Positions 48,421 to 57,779 of a stretch of 64,000 nucleotides of DNA are shown here, one piece after another (position 1 is the stretch's first letter; each line of letters starts with the position of its first letter). Source of the stretch: Pseudomonas sp. MM211. GTDB lineage: Bacteria > Pseudomonadota > Gammaproteobacteria > Pseudomonadales > Pseudomonadaceae. The notes below the pieces were generated by a model. The model did no database searches. It was not told the origin of the DNA and saw nothing but the letters and a program-made list of their open reading frames with translations. The translations under genes were made by a program, and so were the position numbers. The DNA lies in the NCBI RefSeq assembly GCF_020386635.1, contig NZ_CP081942.1:620001-684000 (forward strand), given 5' to 3'.

Positions 48421-51400
48421 GTGAGCGTGAAACCACTGAGCAAAGGCCCCAACGATCAGGCAGGCGGCGACGGCCTGCGTTTCGACAGCATCATGCGTCT
48501 GAGCCTGAAGGCCGAGGGTAACCCCAAGCCCAAGGAAGACCGCATCGCCACCGACAATGAGACGTGGCCGCCAGTGGACAAAACCCAGGTCGAAGCGGCG
48601 AAGGACGGCAAGATCCGTTACCAGTTGAACGGTCAGGGCGTGGTGGTCGAACGCTCGGTGAACCCCGAGCTGTACAAATTCCTGGTCAACCTGCACGCCC
48701 TCAACCAATCCCCCGAGCAGAAGGCTCAGGTCGTCGCAGCAATGGGGGAAGAACACATCATCGCCGACCGCAATACCGAGGTGCAGGACTGGGGCGACTA
48801 CACCCAGTTCAATTGGCAGGGCAATTTGGAAGACGCCGAGGTGATCACCTACATCACCGCCGACGGCGAAAACGTCAGCGTCTCCAAGGCGCTGACCCCC
48901 GAGCTGTTCGCGTCGGTGCAGCAGATCGGCCTGTCACGCTACACCCTCGAACAGCGCGCGGCCGATGGTCGTGAGGTGGCGGGTGCCGACACCTACGTGG
49001 CCGAGCATGATATTGCCCTTTGGGGCGGGCCAGATGAATTCGGCAATGGAGTCATCCAGTTCGAGACCAAGGACGGCAAGAAGTACGTCGTATCCCAGCA
49101 CGAAAACAAGGAGATGTACGACCGGGTTGCGGGGATGTGGAGCGACCACGTCAAAGGCGGCGACTCGATCCAGGCGCTGCGCGACAAATACGACCTACCC
49201 AATCTCGATACGCTGGATCTGCTCGGTCAGAGCAGCGGCGAGAAAGCCAACAAGGACGACAAGGAAGAGATGACGGTGGTCGAGTTGGCCACCAAGAACC
49301 TGCTCGACAAGTACAAGAAGCTCATCGACGACGGCACGGTCGGCAAAGACAGCGACATCTACAAGCTGGTCAAGGCCATCGAGGCCAAGGCGTCGATGGA
49401 AAGCGGCCACCGCATCACGCCCTACATCGAGGATCCACGTGGCGGTGATACCACTTGGCGAAAGTTCGACACCGATGGCGAAACCCTGAGTACCGAGGAC
49501 ATGCAGGACATCCTCAACGGCGACTCGGTGGATAAGCTGCTCAGCGACATGTTCACCAGCGGCGACGGCGAGAAGGACAAGATCGGCAAAGAGTTCCAGG
49601 CCGAGCTGGACAGCGCCATCGAGAAGGTCAGCGGCGAAGATAAGACCAAGCTGGCAGACGAAATTTACGACACCCTGACCAGCCTGGACTTCGTCAAATA
49701 CTTGGCCGACATGAAGAAACAGGGCCTGAACAGCGAGGGCCAAGCGGAAGTCGCCCGCCTTGCGTCGAGCCTGGAGCTGCTCGACCCGGAGCGCGCCCGC
49801 AAGGCTGAGTCCGAGCTCAAGCAGAACGGCATTCTGGTCGAAATCGATACCCTGGTCGGCGACCCTGGCGCGATTCCCGACGAATACAAGGAAATGGCCT
49901 ACAAGGATCTGGGCGGCCTGATCAAGACCATTCTCAAGTCCGCCGATATCCCGCGCCGCGTACAGGACAGTATCGAGAAGTTCTACAACGAGCTGCTCAA
50001 TGACAAGACCAAGATGGCCGACTTCGTCGAGCTCAGTAACCAGCTCAACAACGGCACCATTACCCAGGCTGATTTCGATCAGCAGCTACAAACCAAATAC
50101 ATTCCGGCGGAAGTCAGCAAGGATGATTTCACCAGGGCCATCGGCACGCTGAACCAGTACGGTGTACTCGGCACTCTCTCCGCATTCGGCTCCCTGGGCG
50201 GAGCGATCTACATGCTTTCGGCCAAGAACGGCCAGCTGTCCGACGAACCGCTGGAACGCTTGGCCATCGCCAAGGACTTCATCACCTTCCTCAGTGGTGG
50301 GGCGCAGTTCGAGAAGACCAAGATCTTCGACTTGTTCACCAAGACCAACACTGCCGAATTGCTGGGACTGAGCAAAACCCTTCCGGAAATCTGGGGCAAA
50401 GAAAACGGCACGATCGGTAAAAAGATCGAAGGCTTCCTACGCGAACGCGGCATCTCCGGTATTCCCGATGCGGTAGAAAACCGCGCCAACAGCCTCATTG
50501 AGCTGGGCTCGCTGAACGGTGGTGGCGGCGGTAACGCCGTTGACCAAGTCAGGCTTTCCGCCGAAGCCTCGGGCATTGGCTCCCTCGATGATGCTGGCAG
50601 CCGGCAACTGCTCGACAGCATCGTTACCCGCGCCGGTGGAACGCCACCGGCAGACTACTCGCGCTACAACAGCCTCAACGAGATTGCTCAGGAGCAGAAC
50701 CTCAACATCACCGAGGAGACCATCAACGACAGTATCAACGAACAGCGCACCGCGAGCGGGCTGGGCAATGTTCCGGATGATGCCTCGATCAGCGAATTTG
50801 CCGATCACCTGGAAAACGCTGCCAGTCGCTCGGTTAGCTCCTCGATCTCGTCCGGCAGCACGACCTACTACGATGCCGTTTCGTCGATTTACGAAGATGC
50901 CGTGGAGTATTTTGAAGAGCGCAACATCACGCCACCGAGTCGTGAGTCATTCGACCGGGTATTCGATGAACGTCAGCAGCAGTCAGGCCGCAGTACGCCA
51001 GCGAGCAACGACCCATTCGACGGTTTCTCCGGCAATTTCGAGTTGGATCGCGAGTCCATCAACGAGATGTTCGAGCAGGAAAATCGCACACCGCCTGCCG
51101 CGGATATCGTTGATGACGCGATCGAGCAGGTCAACGACTCGATCCGCAACGCACCCACGACGCCGAACATCGTCGATAGCGCGACCATTCGCGACGCGCT
51201 GACCCCGACCGGCGCGGTGGACGTGCCGCCCATAAAACCCGGCTTGGCGGCGAAGATTGGCGGCACCCTGACCAAAGTACTGGGCGTGGCCCCGGACATC
51301 CTCAGCGTGGCGGACATCGTCATGGGCGGCTACGCCATCAAGGACGCCATTGCCAACAACAGCGACATGGGCAAAGCGGCAGGTGCGCTGCAGATCATTA

Positions 51401-52437
51401 GCGGCGTAGCGGGTACAACGGCTGGCGTGATCGGTACCGTCGGCCTGTTCGCCAGTATCGGCGCGCTGGCAGGCGCAACCGGGCCGCTGTTCCTGATCAC
51501 CGCGGGCCTTGGGCTGATTGCCGGCATCATTGGCATTTTCGTCGACCATGAGAAAAAACAGAAAGCCACCGACAAGGAAGGCCAGTGGTTCAAGGATCTC
51601 GCCGAACTCGGCATGACCCAGGAAGACTGGGGCGACAAGCTCGAATACGCGCGCTACAGCTTTTACGAATACGACGGCCGCGACGCCCCCGCCGGACAGA
51701 GCATCTACGACTACCAGAAGGATGAATGGGAGAATTTCAAGGACACGCCGCAAGAGGGCGGCTCGTCCATCAATCGTCTGGATGACGACCTGCACCTGGC
51801 CAAGTTCGACAGGGACTTCTACCAGGACAATCGCGAGGTCATGCACACCATCCGCGAGCGCTGGGATGACTGGAACGGCAAAGACGCCATCGTCAGCAAG
51901 AAGGACCTGGAAAAGATCGCCAACGGCGACGGCAGCGACGAAGAGAAGGCGGCCGCGCAATTCCTGCTCGACAACAGTGAGTTCTGGGCGCAACTCGATA
52001 CCCAGTGGGGTAAAGGCGGCCATGATAATAAGGTGAGCACCAACGACCTCAATACCTGGCTGAAAATGGTCGGCGCCCACGAAGAGCAGTACGACCGCGC
52101 CTTCTTCGACGAGCATCAGGGCGTCATCGATACCATCCGTGATCGCTGGGACGACTGGAACGGCAAGGACGCCATCGTCAGCAAGAAGGACCTGGAGAAG
52201 ATCGCCAACGGCGATGGCAGCGACGCCGAGAAAGAGGCTGCGCGCTTCCTGCTCGACAACCAGGGCTTCTTCGACCAGCTCGACAACCTGGCCAAGAACG
52301 ACAAACGCGACGGCAAGATCAGCACCGGCGACCTGGAAACCTGGTTGAAAGCCATCGGCGTGGAAAAAACCGACAAGAGCGAACTGACCTACAACCCCAA
52401 CGAAAACACACCGGCCTGGCGGGTGATGCGCGGCTGA
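48421..52437 (+). CDS. Large orphan protein resembling type III translocators (HrpK/HrpF/NolX-like)
   Basis: A 1,338-aa acidic, soluble-looking protein with a GTG start after GCGAGGAAACC. It has no signal peptide. Order: a long alpha-rich part (1-700); a low-complexity acidic stretch with degenerate repeats (about 740-930, S-I/F-N/D-x-x-F-E/D); a hydrophobic block (about 945-1045, with ISGVAGTTAGVIGTVGLFA and GPLFLITAGLGLIAGIIGIF) that could insert in membranes; and a charged C-terminal tail with two copies of a roughly 95-residue module. Each copy has RWDDWNGKDAIVSKKDLEKI and an EF-hand-like loop (HDNKVSTNDL, RDGKISTGDL). This layout recalls HrpK/HrpF/NolX translocators. No type III genes are in the window. 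A toxin delivered another way is equally possible. Confidence 0.6.
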   Translation: MSVKPLSKGPNDQAGGDGLRFDSIMRLSLKAEGNPKPKEDRIATDNETWPPVDKTQVEAAKDGKIRYQLNGQGVVVERSVNPELYKFLVNLHALNQSPEQKAQVVAAMGEEHIIADRNTEVQDWGDYTQFNWQGNLEDAEVITYITADGENVSVSKALTPELFASVQQIGLSRYTLEQRAADGREVAGADTYVAEHDIALWGGPDEFGNGVIQFETKDGKKYVVSQHENKEMYDRVAGMWSDHVKGGDSIQALRDKYDLPNLDTLDLLGQSSGEKANKDDKEEMTVVELATKNLLDKYKKLIDDGTVGKDSDIYKLVKAIEAKASMESGHRITPYIEDPRGGDTTWRKFDTDGETLSTEDMQDILNGDSVDKLLSDMFTSGDGEKDKIGKEFQAELDSAIEKVSGEDKTKLADEIYDTLTSLDFVKYLADMKKQGLNSEGQAEVARLASSLELLDPERARKAESELKQNGILVEIDTLVGDPGAIPDEYKEMAYKDLGGLIKTILKSADIPRRVQDSIEKFYNELLNDKTKMADFVELSNQLNNGTITQADFDQQLQTKYIPAEVSKDDFTRAIGTLNQYGVLGTLSAFGSLGGAIYMLSAKNGQLSDEPLERLAIAKDFITFLSGGAQFEKTKIFDLFTKTNTAELLGLSKTLPEIWGKENGTIGKKIEGFLRERGISGIPDAVENRANSLIELGSLNGGGGGNAVDQVRLSAEASGIGSLDDAGSRQLLDSIVTRAGGTPPADYSRYNSLNEIAQEQNLNITEETINDSINEQRTASGLGNVPDDASISEFADHLENAASRSVSSSISSGSTTYYDAVSSIYEDAVEYFEERNITPPSRESFDRVFDERQQQSGRSTPASNDPFDGFSGNFELDRESINEMFEQENRTPPAADIVDDAIEQVNDSIRNAPTTPNIVDSATIRDALTPTGAVDVPPIKPGLAAKIGGTLTKVLGVAPDILSVADIVMGGYAIKDAIANNSDMGKAAGALQIISGVAGTTAGVIGTVGLFASIGALAGATGPLFLITAGLGLIAGIIGIFVDHEKKQKATDKEGQWFKDLAELGMTQEDWGDKLEYARYSFYEYDGRDAPAGQSIYDYQKDEWENFKDTPQEGGSSINRLDDDLHLAKFDRDFYQDNREVMHTIRERWDDWNGKDAIVSKKDLEKIANGDGSDEEKAAAQFLLDNSEFWAQLDTQWGKGGHDNKVSTNDLNTWLKMVGAHEEQYDRAFFDEHQGVIDTIRDRWDDWNGKDAIVSKKDLEKIANGDGSDAEKEAARFLLDNQGFFDQLDNLAKNDKRDGKISTGDLETWLKAIGVEKTDKSELTYNPNENTPAWRVMRG

Positions 52438-52523
52438 TTCTTGACTGATGCGCGATTCGATCGGCAAGCGGGCGAACCGTAGCTCAGCGTAATACCCCCG
52501 GTGGTTGGTCGAGCTTGCGAATG

Positions 52524-52594
52524 CTCGCCGGCAAGCCGGCTCCTACATGGGTAAATCCCAGCAGGCTTGGTAGGAGCCCGCTTGCGGGCGATCG
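52524..52594. repeat. REP pair, family A, between the orphan translocator-like gene and cdhB
   Basis: CTCGCCGGCAAGCCGGCTCC (52524) faces GTAGGAGCCCGCTTGCGGGC (52570). It fills most of the 194-base convergent gap and could act as a bidirectional terminator. Confidence 0.85.
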
Positions 52595-52631
52595 AGGGCG
52601 CAAGCGCCCTGCTGAGGCCTGTCTTGCAGCG

Positions 52632-53102
52632 CTATCTAACCGGCAACCCAATCACCCGGCCGACATAGGCGGAGCGCGGCATGCCTTGCTGCGACTCGGC
52701 CAGTTCGGCGACGCGCCCGGCGACCTGCTCATCGAAGGGCGCCGAGCGGCCGCTGGCGGTGTCGATGTTCATCAGCATCTGCTCGCTTTCGGCCACTGTT
52801 TGCCCGTCAGCGCAGCGCTCGATCAGGTGATGGATGTGCAGGCGCTTGCGATCATGACCGAGCAGTTGGCTGCGCACCTGAACCTCCACGCCGAGCTTCA
52901 CCTCGGCGAGAAAATTGAGGTGGCATTCCAGCGTGTAGAGCGTATGCCCCGTACGCGCCCTGCCCGCCGCATCGAGGCCGACAAAATCCATCAACCCATC
53001 GGTGGCGAAGCTGCAGATCAGCAGGTAGTAGGCATCGCGCAGGTGGCCGTTGTAGTCGACCCAATCGGCCTGCACCGCAGTTCGGTAGGTAACAGGCAGC
53101 AT
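52632..53102 (-). CDS. cdhB: Thioesterase of carnitine catabolism (betainyl-CoA thioesterase type)
   Basis: Hot-dog-fold thioesterase predicted to release glycine betaine from its CoA ester, the step after CdhC. ATG 53102 (156 aa) is preferred because GAGGA lies six bases before it; ATG 53108, overlapping the cdhA stop, is the alternative. WVDYNGHLRDAYYL and ECHLNFLAEVKLG are typical of 4-hydroxybenzoyl-CoA thioesterase-like proteins. It follows cdhA, as PA5385 follows PA5386. Confidence 0.88.
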   Translation of the reverse strand: MLPVTYRTAVQADWVDYNGHLRDAYYLLICSFATDGLMDFVGLDAAGRARTGHTLYTLECHLNFLAEVKLGVEVQVRSQLLGHDRKRLHIHHLIERCADGQTVAESEQMLMNIDTASGRSAPFDEQVAGRVAELAESQQGMPRSAYVGRVIGLPVR

Positions 53103-53104
53103 GT

Positions 53105-54070
53105 TCATTCCTCGAAGGTGAAACCGTGGCGCGCCTTGGTCTGGCGCACGGCATCGAGTACCGCCAGCAGGCAGTCATCGCGATAACGCTCCAGCTCGGC
53201 GATGCTGCGCTGGCCCTGCTGCTCGCCCGTGCCGGCGACCACATCGTCGATCAGCGCCTCGGTCAGCTCCGGTGCCTGCAGATAAGTCCAGGGCAGCTTC
53301 AGCGCCGGCCCGAACTGGGCCATGAAGTGGCGCATACCGGCGTCGCCGCCCGCCAGGGTGTAGGTCATGAAGGTGCCCATGAACGACCAGCGCAGCCCGG
53401 CACCGAAGCGGATCGCATCGTCGATCTCACCGGTGGTGGCCACACCATCGTTGACCAAGTGCAGCGCCTCGCGCCACAGCGCCTCGAGTAGGCGGTCGGC
53501 GATAAAACCCGGCACTTCCTTGCGCACGTGCAGCGGGCGCATGCCCAGTGCGCTGTAGATGGCGATTGCCGCCTGCACGGCATCAGGTGCGGTGCGCTCG
53601 CCACCGACCACCTCCACCAGCGGCAGCAAGTACACCGGGTTGAACGGATGGCCGACCACGCAGCGCTCCGGGTAGCGCGCCTGGGCATAGAATTCGCTGG
53701 GCAGCAGGCCCGAGGTGCTGGAGCCGATGATCACATCGGGGCGCGCCGCGGCGCTGATGCGGGCGTGCAGTTCGAGCTTGAGGTCGAGGCGTTCGGGTGC
53801 GCTCTCCTGAATGAAATCGGCATCGGCCACACAGGCCTCGAGGTCATCGAAAAAGCTCAGTCGATCCAGCGCAGCACCTGGCGCCAGCCCCTGCTTCTGC
53901 AGGGCCGGCCAGGCGTTGGCGATGCGTGTGCGCAGCGCTGCTTCGGCGCCCGGCGCCGGATCCCAGGCATGCACGTCGAGGCCGTGAGCCAGGGCGCGGG
54001 CGACCCAGCCGGCGCCAATCACGCCGGTGCCCAGTGCAGCAAAAATCTTGATATCGGTGACGAAGGTCAT
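53105..54070 (-). CDS. cdhA: L-carnitine dehydrogenase
   Basis: NAD-dependent oxidation of L-carnitine to 3-dehydrocarnitine, first step of the pathway. It has 321 aa from ATG 54070; the frame is open upstream but there the sequence is repeat. The N-terminal Rossmann loop is [29 protein letters not shown] and [17 protein letters not shown] are typical of 3-hydroxyacyl-CoA dehydrogenase-like carnitine dehydrogenases. PA5386 type. A fusion with the thioesterase exists in some rhizobia; here they are separate but adjacent. Confidence 0.93.
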   Translation of the reverse strand: MTFVTDIKIFAALGTGVIGAGWVARALAHGLDVHAWDPAPGAEAALRTRIANAWPALQKQGLAPGAALDRLSFFDDLEACVADADFIQESAPERLDLKLELHARISAAARPDVIIGSSTSGLLPSEFYAQARYPERCVVGHPFNPVYLLPLVEVVGGERTAPDAVQAAIAIYSALGMRPLHVRKEVPGFIADRLLEALWREALHLVNDGVATTGEIDDAIRFGAGLRWSFMGTFMTYTLAGGDAGMRHFMAQFGPALKLPWTYLQAPELTEALIDDVVAGTGEQQGQRSIAELERYRDDCLLAVLDAVRQTKARHGFTFEE

Positions 54071-54082
54071 GGTTGAACTCCG

Positions 54083-54144
54083 GTAGTCCGGATGCAATCC
54101 GGGGAATGGCGTTAGGGAATGCTCCCGGATCACATCCGGGCTAC
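54083..54144. repeat. Inverted repeat (GTAGTCCGGATG type) between cdhC and cdhA
   Basis: GTAGTCCGGATGCAATCCGG is mirrored by CCGGATCACATCCGGGCTAC. It is a dispersed Pseudomonas palindrome. Directly beside it is a half element of family B (CGGCTAAAGCCCCTCCCAC, 54152-54170), so two repeat types are nested in this 145-base gap. Confidence 0.75.
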
Positions 54145-54215
54145 GGCTGTCGCGGCTAAAGCCCCTCCCACAAGAGCCGCGCAAACCTGTTGGACGGGCC
54201 GGGCGGCGTTCCGCG

Positions 54216-55103
54216 TTAGCCGAGACGCTTGAGGTTCATCTTTTCGCGCCCTTCGGCGGGGCTCAGCACCCGCCCGCCAAGACGCTCGATGATCTCGGTC
54301 GCACGCTCGACCAGCGAGCCGTTGCTGGCCGGCACGCCCTTGTCCAGCCAGATGTTGTCTTCCAGGCCGACGCGCACGTTGCCGCCGAGCAGCATGGCCT
54401 GGGCGAGCATGGGCATCTGCATGCGGCCGATGCCGAAGCCGGCCCAGGTCAGGCCCGGAGGCAGGTTGTCGACCATGGCCTTCATGGTCGTGGTGTCCGC
54501 CGGTGCGCCCCAGGGAATCCCCAGGCACAGCTGGATCAGCGGGTCGTCCAGCAAGCCTTCCTTGATCATTTGCTTGGCGAACCACAGATGACCGGTATCG
54601 AAAATTTCCAGCTCGGCCTTCACCCCCAGCTCGGTGATGCGTTTGGCGCCAGCGCGCAGCTGCGCCGGGGTGGAAACGTAGATGAAATCGCCGTCACCGA
54701 AATTCAGGGTGCCGCAATCCAGGGTGCAGATTTCCGGCAGCAGCTCCTCGATATGGGCCAGACGGGTCAGTGGGCCGACCAGATCAGTACCCGCGCCAAA
54801 TTCCAGCGGCTGTTCGCCCCGGCCGATCTCCAGGTCGCCCCCCATGCCGGCAGTGAGGTTGATGATCACGTCGGTGTCGCTCTCGCGGATGCGCTCGACC
54901 AGCTCGCGGTACAACGCCACGTCGCGACTCGGCTTGCCGGTCTGCGGATCACGTACGTGGCAGTGGGCGACGGTGGCACCGGCCTTGGCGGCCTCGATGG
55001 CCGCAGCGGCGATCTGCTTCGGGGTGACCGGAATGGCCGGATGGCGGCCAACGGTATCGCCGGCGCCGGTGACCGCGCAGGTGATGATGACTTCATTATT
55101 CAT
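54216..55103 (-). CDS. cdhC: 3-Dehydrocarnitine cleavage enzyme (BKACE family)
   Basis: A beta-keto acid cleavage enzyme that condenses 3-dehydrocarnitine with acetyl-CoA to give betainyl-CoA and acetoacetate. It has 295 aa from ATG 55103 with GAGGAG-type site upstream. Zinc ligands are in AHCHVRDP (His pair) and near the end of the barrel; [10 protein letters not shown] is characteristic. PA5387 type. Transcribed with caiX upstream and cdhA/cdhB downstream. Confidence 0.93.
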   Translation of the reverse strand: MNNEVIITCAVTGAGDTVGRHPAIPVTPKQIAAAAIEAAKAGATVAHCHVRDPQTGKPSRDVALYRELVERIRESDTDVIINLTAGMGGDLEIGRGEQPLEFGAGTDLVGPLTRLAHIEELLPEICTLDCGTLNFGDGDFIYVSTPAQLRAGAKRITELGVKAELEIFDTGHLWFAKQMIKEGLLDDPLIQLCLGIPWGAPADTTTMKAMVDNLPPGLTWAGFGIGRMQMPMLAQAMLLGGNVRVGLEDNIWLDKGVPASNGSLVERATEIIERLGGRVLSPAEGREKMNLKRLG

Positions 55104-55170
55104 GTTCGATCTCCTCTTCTTCGGGGCGAACGCCGTCACCGCGCAAGCACGGTAACGACACGGGATGGGA

Positions 55171-56106
55171 TTAGCGGGTGGCGTTCAGGGCTTCGGCGGC
55201 TGGCTTGCCGTCACGGGTGGTGACGCCTTCCAGCCAGCCGGCGACGGCCTCGGGGTTGGCGGCAATCCACTCACGCGCCACTTTGTCCGGTGCCTGGCGA
55301 TCCATGATCGGCTGCATCAGCTCGGCCTCCTGCGCGCTGGTGAAGCGCAGGCTGGTCAGCAGGCGATTGGCGTTGGGGCAGCGCTGGGCGTAGTCCGGCG
55401 AGGTCACGGTGGAAACCGTGGCGGCGCCATCGTTGGGGCCGAACACACCTTCGGTGCCGCTCAGGTAGGTGATCGGCATCTGCAGGTTCATCGGGTGTGG
55501 CTTCCAGCCGAAGAACACCACCGGCTTCTCGCTGCGTACGGCGCGGCCCACGGCGGCGAGCATGCCGGCCTCACTGGATTCCACCAGCTTGAATTCACCG
55601 AGACCGAAGCGGTTCTGGTCAATCATTTTCTGGATCGCCATATTGGCGCCGGAGCCGGCCTCGATGCCGTAGATCTTGCCGTCCAGCTGGCTCTTGAAGC
55701 GCGGGATGTCGGCCAGAGTCTTGAGACCCTGCTCGGCGGCGTAACTGGGCACGGCGAGTACCGCCACGGCGTCGTTCAACGAGGGCTGCTCGGCCACCTT
55801 CACCGCGCCGGAGTCGAGGAAGGGCTTGATGTTGTCGTCCATGATCGGCTTCCAGTAGCCGAGAAAGGCATCGACCTGGCCCTTCTGGATACCGGCGAAA
55901 ATGATCTGCTGCGACGCCTGGGTCTGGGTCGTTTCATAACCGAGGCCCTGCAGCAGTTCGCTGGCTACGGCGGTGGTGGCGACTACGTCCGTCCAGCCGA
56001 CGGCGCCAAGGCGAACGGTCTTGCAACTCTCCTCGTCGGCGGCCAGCAAGGGCGTACTCAACAAGGTAAGCGTGCAGCACGCTGCGAATGCGGTAAGCGC
56101 TTTCAT
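55171..56106 (-). CDS. caiX: Periplasmic carnitine-binding protein of an ABC transporter
   Basis: Captures carnitine (or related betaines) for the Cbc-type ABC importer. It has 311 aa with a signal peptide ([20 protein letters not shown], cut near 22) and the glycine-betaine-binding (OpuAC) fold: [23 protein letters not shown] and a conserved W/Y box that would cage the trimethylammonium. PA5388 in PAO1. Permease and ATPase genes are not beside it, as in PAO1, where CaiX uses the CbcWV core. Confidence 0.93.
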   Translation of the reverse strand: MKALTAFAACCTLTLLSTPLLAADEESCKTVRLGAVGWTDVVATTAVASELLQGLGYETTQTQASQQIIFAGIQKGQVDAFLGYWKPIMDDNIKPFLDSGAVKVAEQPSLNDAVAVLAVPSYAAEQGLKTLADIPRFKSQLDGKIYGIEAGSGANMAIQKMIDQNRFGLGEFKLVESSEAGMLAAVGRAVRSEKPVVFFGWKPHPMNLQMPITYLSGTEGVFGPNDGAATVSTVTSPDYAQRCPNANRLLTSLRFTSAQEAELMQPIMDRQAPDKVAREWIAANPEAVAGWLEGVTTRDGKPAAEALNATR

Positions 56107-56297
56107 TGATAGGCTCCTCTCAACGGTTTGATCTGGTTTTTAGTACCGTGACCGGAAAAGCGTGATTCCGATGCATGCACCTTACGCAGATACCCGGCAA
56201 GCGATTCGCACTATATCGACACAAATCCAGACCATACCGACTTGATCGGAGAGCGCTCCTGCCGTTAGATGCGGATTCCACACGCGGGGGCTCCGCC

Positions 56298-57260
56298 ATG
56301 TCGCACCACTTCTGTTTCTTCCTGCTGCCCGGCTTTTCGATGATGGGGCTGATGTCCGCCATCGAGCCGTTGCGGGTCGCCAATCGCTTTCACGCGCCGC
56401 ACTACAGCTGGCGCCTGCTGAGCGACGATGGCCAGGCCGTACCGGCCAGCAACGGCATGTCGCTCAACGTCGACGGCGCCCTGGATGAGGAGCTGGCGGA
56501 CACCAGCCTGTTCGTGGTGGCCGGCTTCGATCCGCTGGCAGGTTTCAACCCGCAGCTGGCGAGCCGCTTGCGCCGCGCCGACCGGGAGTGCCGGGTGCTG
56601 GGCGGCATCGACACCGGCAGCTTCGTGCTGGCCGAGGCCGGGCTGCTGGACGCACGGCAGCGCTTCACCCTGCACTGGGAGGCGCTGGATGCCTTTCGGG
56701 AACGTTATCCACAGTTGCAGCCGACCCAGGAGCTGTTCGAAATCGATGGCCGGCGCATCACCAGTGCCGGCGGCACCAGCAGCCTCGACCTGATGCTCGG
56801 GCTGATCGGCCGCGACCATGGCGAGTCGCTGTCGATTCAGGTATCCGAGCAGTTCGTGCTCGGCCGTATCCGCACGCGGCTGGATCACCAGCGCATGCAG
56901 GTCAGCAGCCGCTATGGCATTCACGACAAGAAGCTGGCTCTGGTGATCGCCGAGATGGAGCGCTGCACCGAGGAACCTCGTTCTCCCAGGCAGTTGGCCG
57001 ACACGGTGGGCATCACCCCCCGGCAACTGGAGCGGCTGTTCCGTCAGCATCTGGACACTACGCCCATCACCTTCTACCTCGGCCTGCGGCTCGACAAGGC
57101 ACGTCAGCTGTTGCGCCAGAGCGACCTCAGCGTGCTGGAAGTGGCGCTGGCCTGCGGCTTCGAATCGGCATCCTACTTCGCCCGCCGCTACCGCACCCGC
57201 TTCGCCGTCAGCCCACGGCAGGATCGACACGAAACAGCCCCACCCACTCTGCGACCGTGA
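56298..57260 (+). CDS. cdhR: Carnitine-responsive AraC-family activator
   Basis: Two-part regulator of the GlxA type: a DJ-1/PfpI-like sensor (about 1-190, FLLPGFSMMGLMSAIEPL, GIDTGSFVLAEAG) and a C-terminal AraC helix-turn-helix (about 215-310, QLADTVGITPRQLERLFRQH and ALACGFESASYFARRYR). It has 320 aa from ATG 56298, divergent from caiX over 191 bases, which is where its operator should be. PA5389 in PAO1 activates caiX-cdhCAB with carnitine. Confidence 0.93.
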   Translation: MSHHFCFFLLPGFSMMGLMSAIEPLRVANRFHAPHYSWRLLSDDGQAVPASNGMSLNVDGALDEELADTSLFVVAGFDPLAGFNPQLASRLRRADRECRVLGGIDTGSFVLAEAGLLDARQRFTLHWEALDAFRERYPQLQPTQELFEIDGRRITSAGGTSSLDLMLGLIGRDHGESLSIQVSEQFVLGRIRTRLDHQRMQVSSRYGIHDKKLALVIAEMERCTEEPRSPRQLADTVGITPRQLERLFRQHLDTTPITFYLGLRLDKARQLLRQSDLSVLEVALACGFESASYFARRYRTRFAVSPRQDRHETAPPTLRP

Positions 57261-57330
57261 AAAGGCGCAAGCATCCTACGGGCTGCAAAGTGGCGAAAGC
57301 AGCCGTTCGCGATCTCGCGGGAGGGGCTTC

Positions 57331-57446
57331 TGATCGTTCCTCACGCTCCGCGTGGGAATGCCTGCAGGGACGCTCTGCGTCCGATGTCGAGGCCTGGCGG
57401 GCGCAGAGCGCCCTGGATTGGGCTCCCACGCTGGAGCGTGGGAGCC
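57331..57446. repeat. Palindromic repeat, family C, copy 1
   Basis: TGATCGTTCCTCACGCTCCG opens it; GACGCTCTGCGTCC and GCGCAGAGCGCC form inner hairpins; GCTCCCACGCTGGAGCGTGG closes it. It shares design and sequence with copy 2 at 58776. Confidence 0.8.
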
Positions 57447-57471
57447 ATCATCAGCGGCCGGTCGCGATCTC

Positions 57472-57555
57472 GTGGGAGGGGCCGGGCGGCGATCCGCTTT
57501 AGCCACGAGCTCTTTACGCCTAGCTAGGCAAGATCGAGGCTAAAGCCTCTCCCAC
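57472..57555. repeat. Hairpin element, family B, copy 3
   Basis: GTGGGAGGGG, the insert CCGGGCGGCGATCCG, then CTTTAGCCACGAGCTCTTT; right arm GAGGCTAAAGCCTCTCCCAC. The insert is identical to that of copy 1, but the loop differs (TACGCCTAGCTAGGCAAG). Confidence 0.8.
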
Positions 57556-57779
57556 AAAAGCACTTAACAAACGGCTGCTTTCTCCTTGTAGCTGCATGCC
57601 GGTCATCCCCTGCCCTGGAACAGGCCTGCCCAAAGAGGCTTATCCATTCACGACCTCGCCTTGACGCTTTCGGCAATCCCCCAGTCGTTTTTGCACCCGG
57701 TCGATCGGGCGCCGAGGCATATGCTCCCCACAAAGCGCCAGCAACGAATCTGGTGCCACCAATCAAGGGGAGCAGCCTG

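Larger units (their letters stand above)
57261..57779. other. 519-base gap with three repeat elements and a probable promoter
   Basis: No gene fits. The left 300 bases are occupied by repeat families C and B; 57560-57779 is ordinary sequence leading to the dipeptidase gene and should hold the promoter of the dgc operon, which GbdR controls in P. aeruginosa. TTGACG at 57661 is a possible -35 hexamer without a convincing -10. Confidence 0.5.

Noticed and set aside
50983..52467. A 494-codon open frame antisense to the orphan translocator-like gene
   Set aside because: Hydrophobic residues arise from complementing acidic codons; the plus-strand gene has the domain structure and typical codon use.
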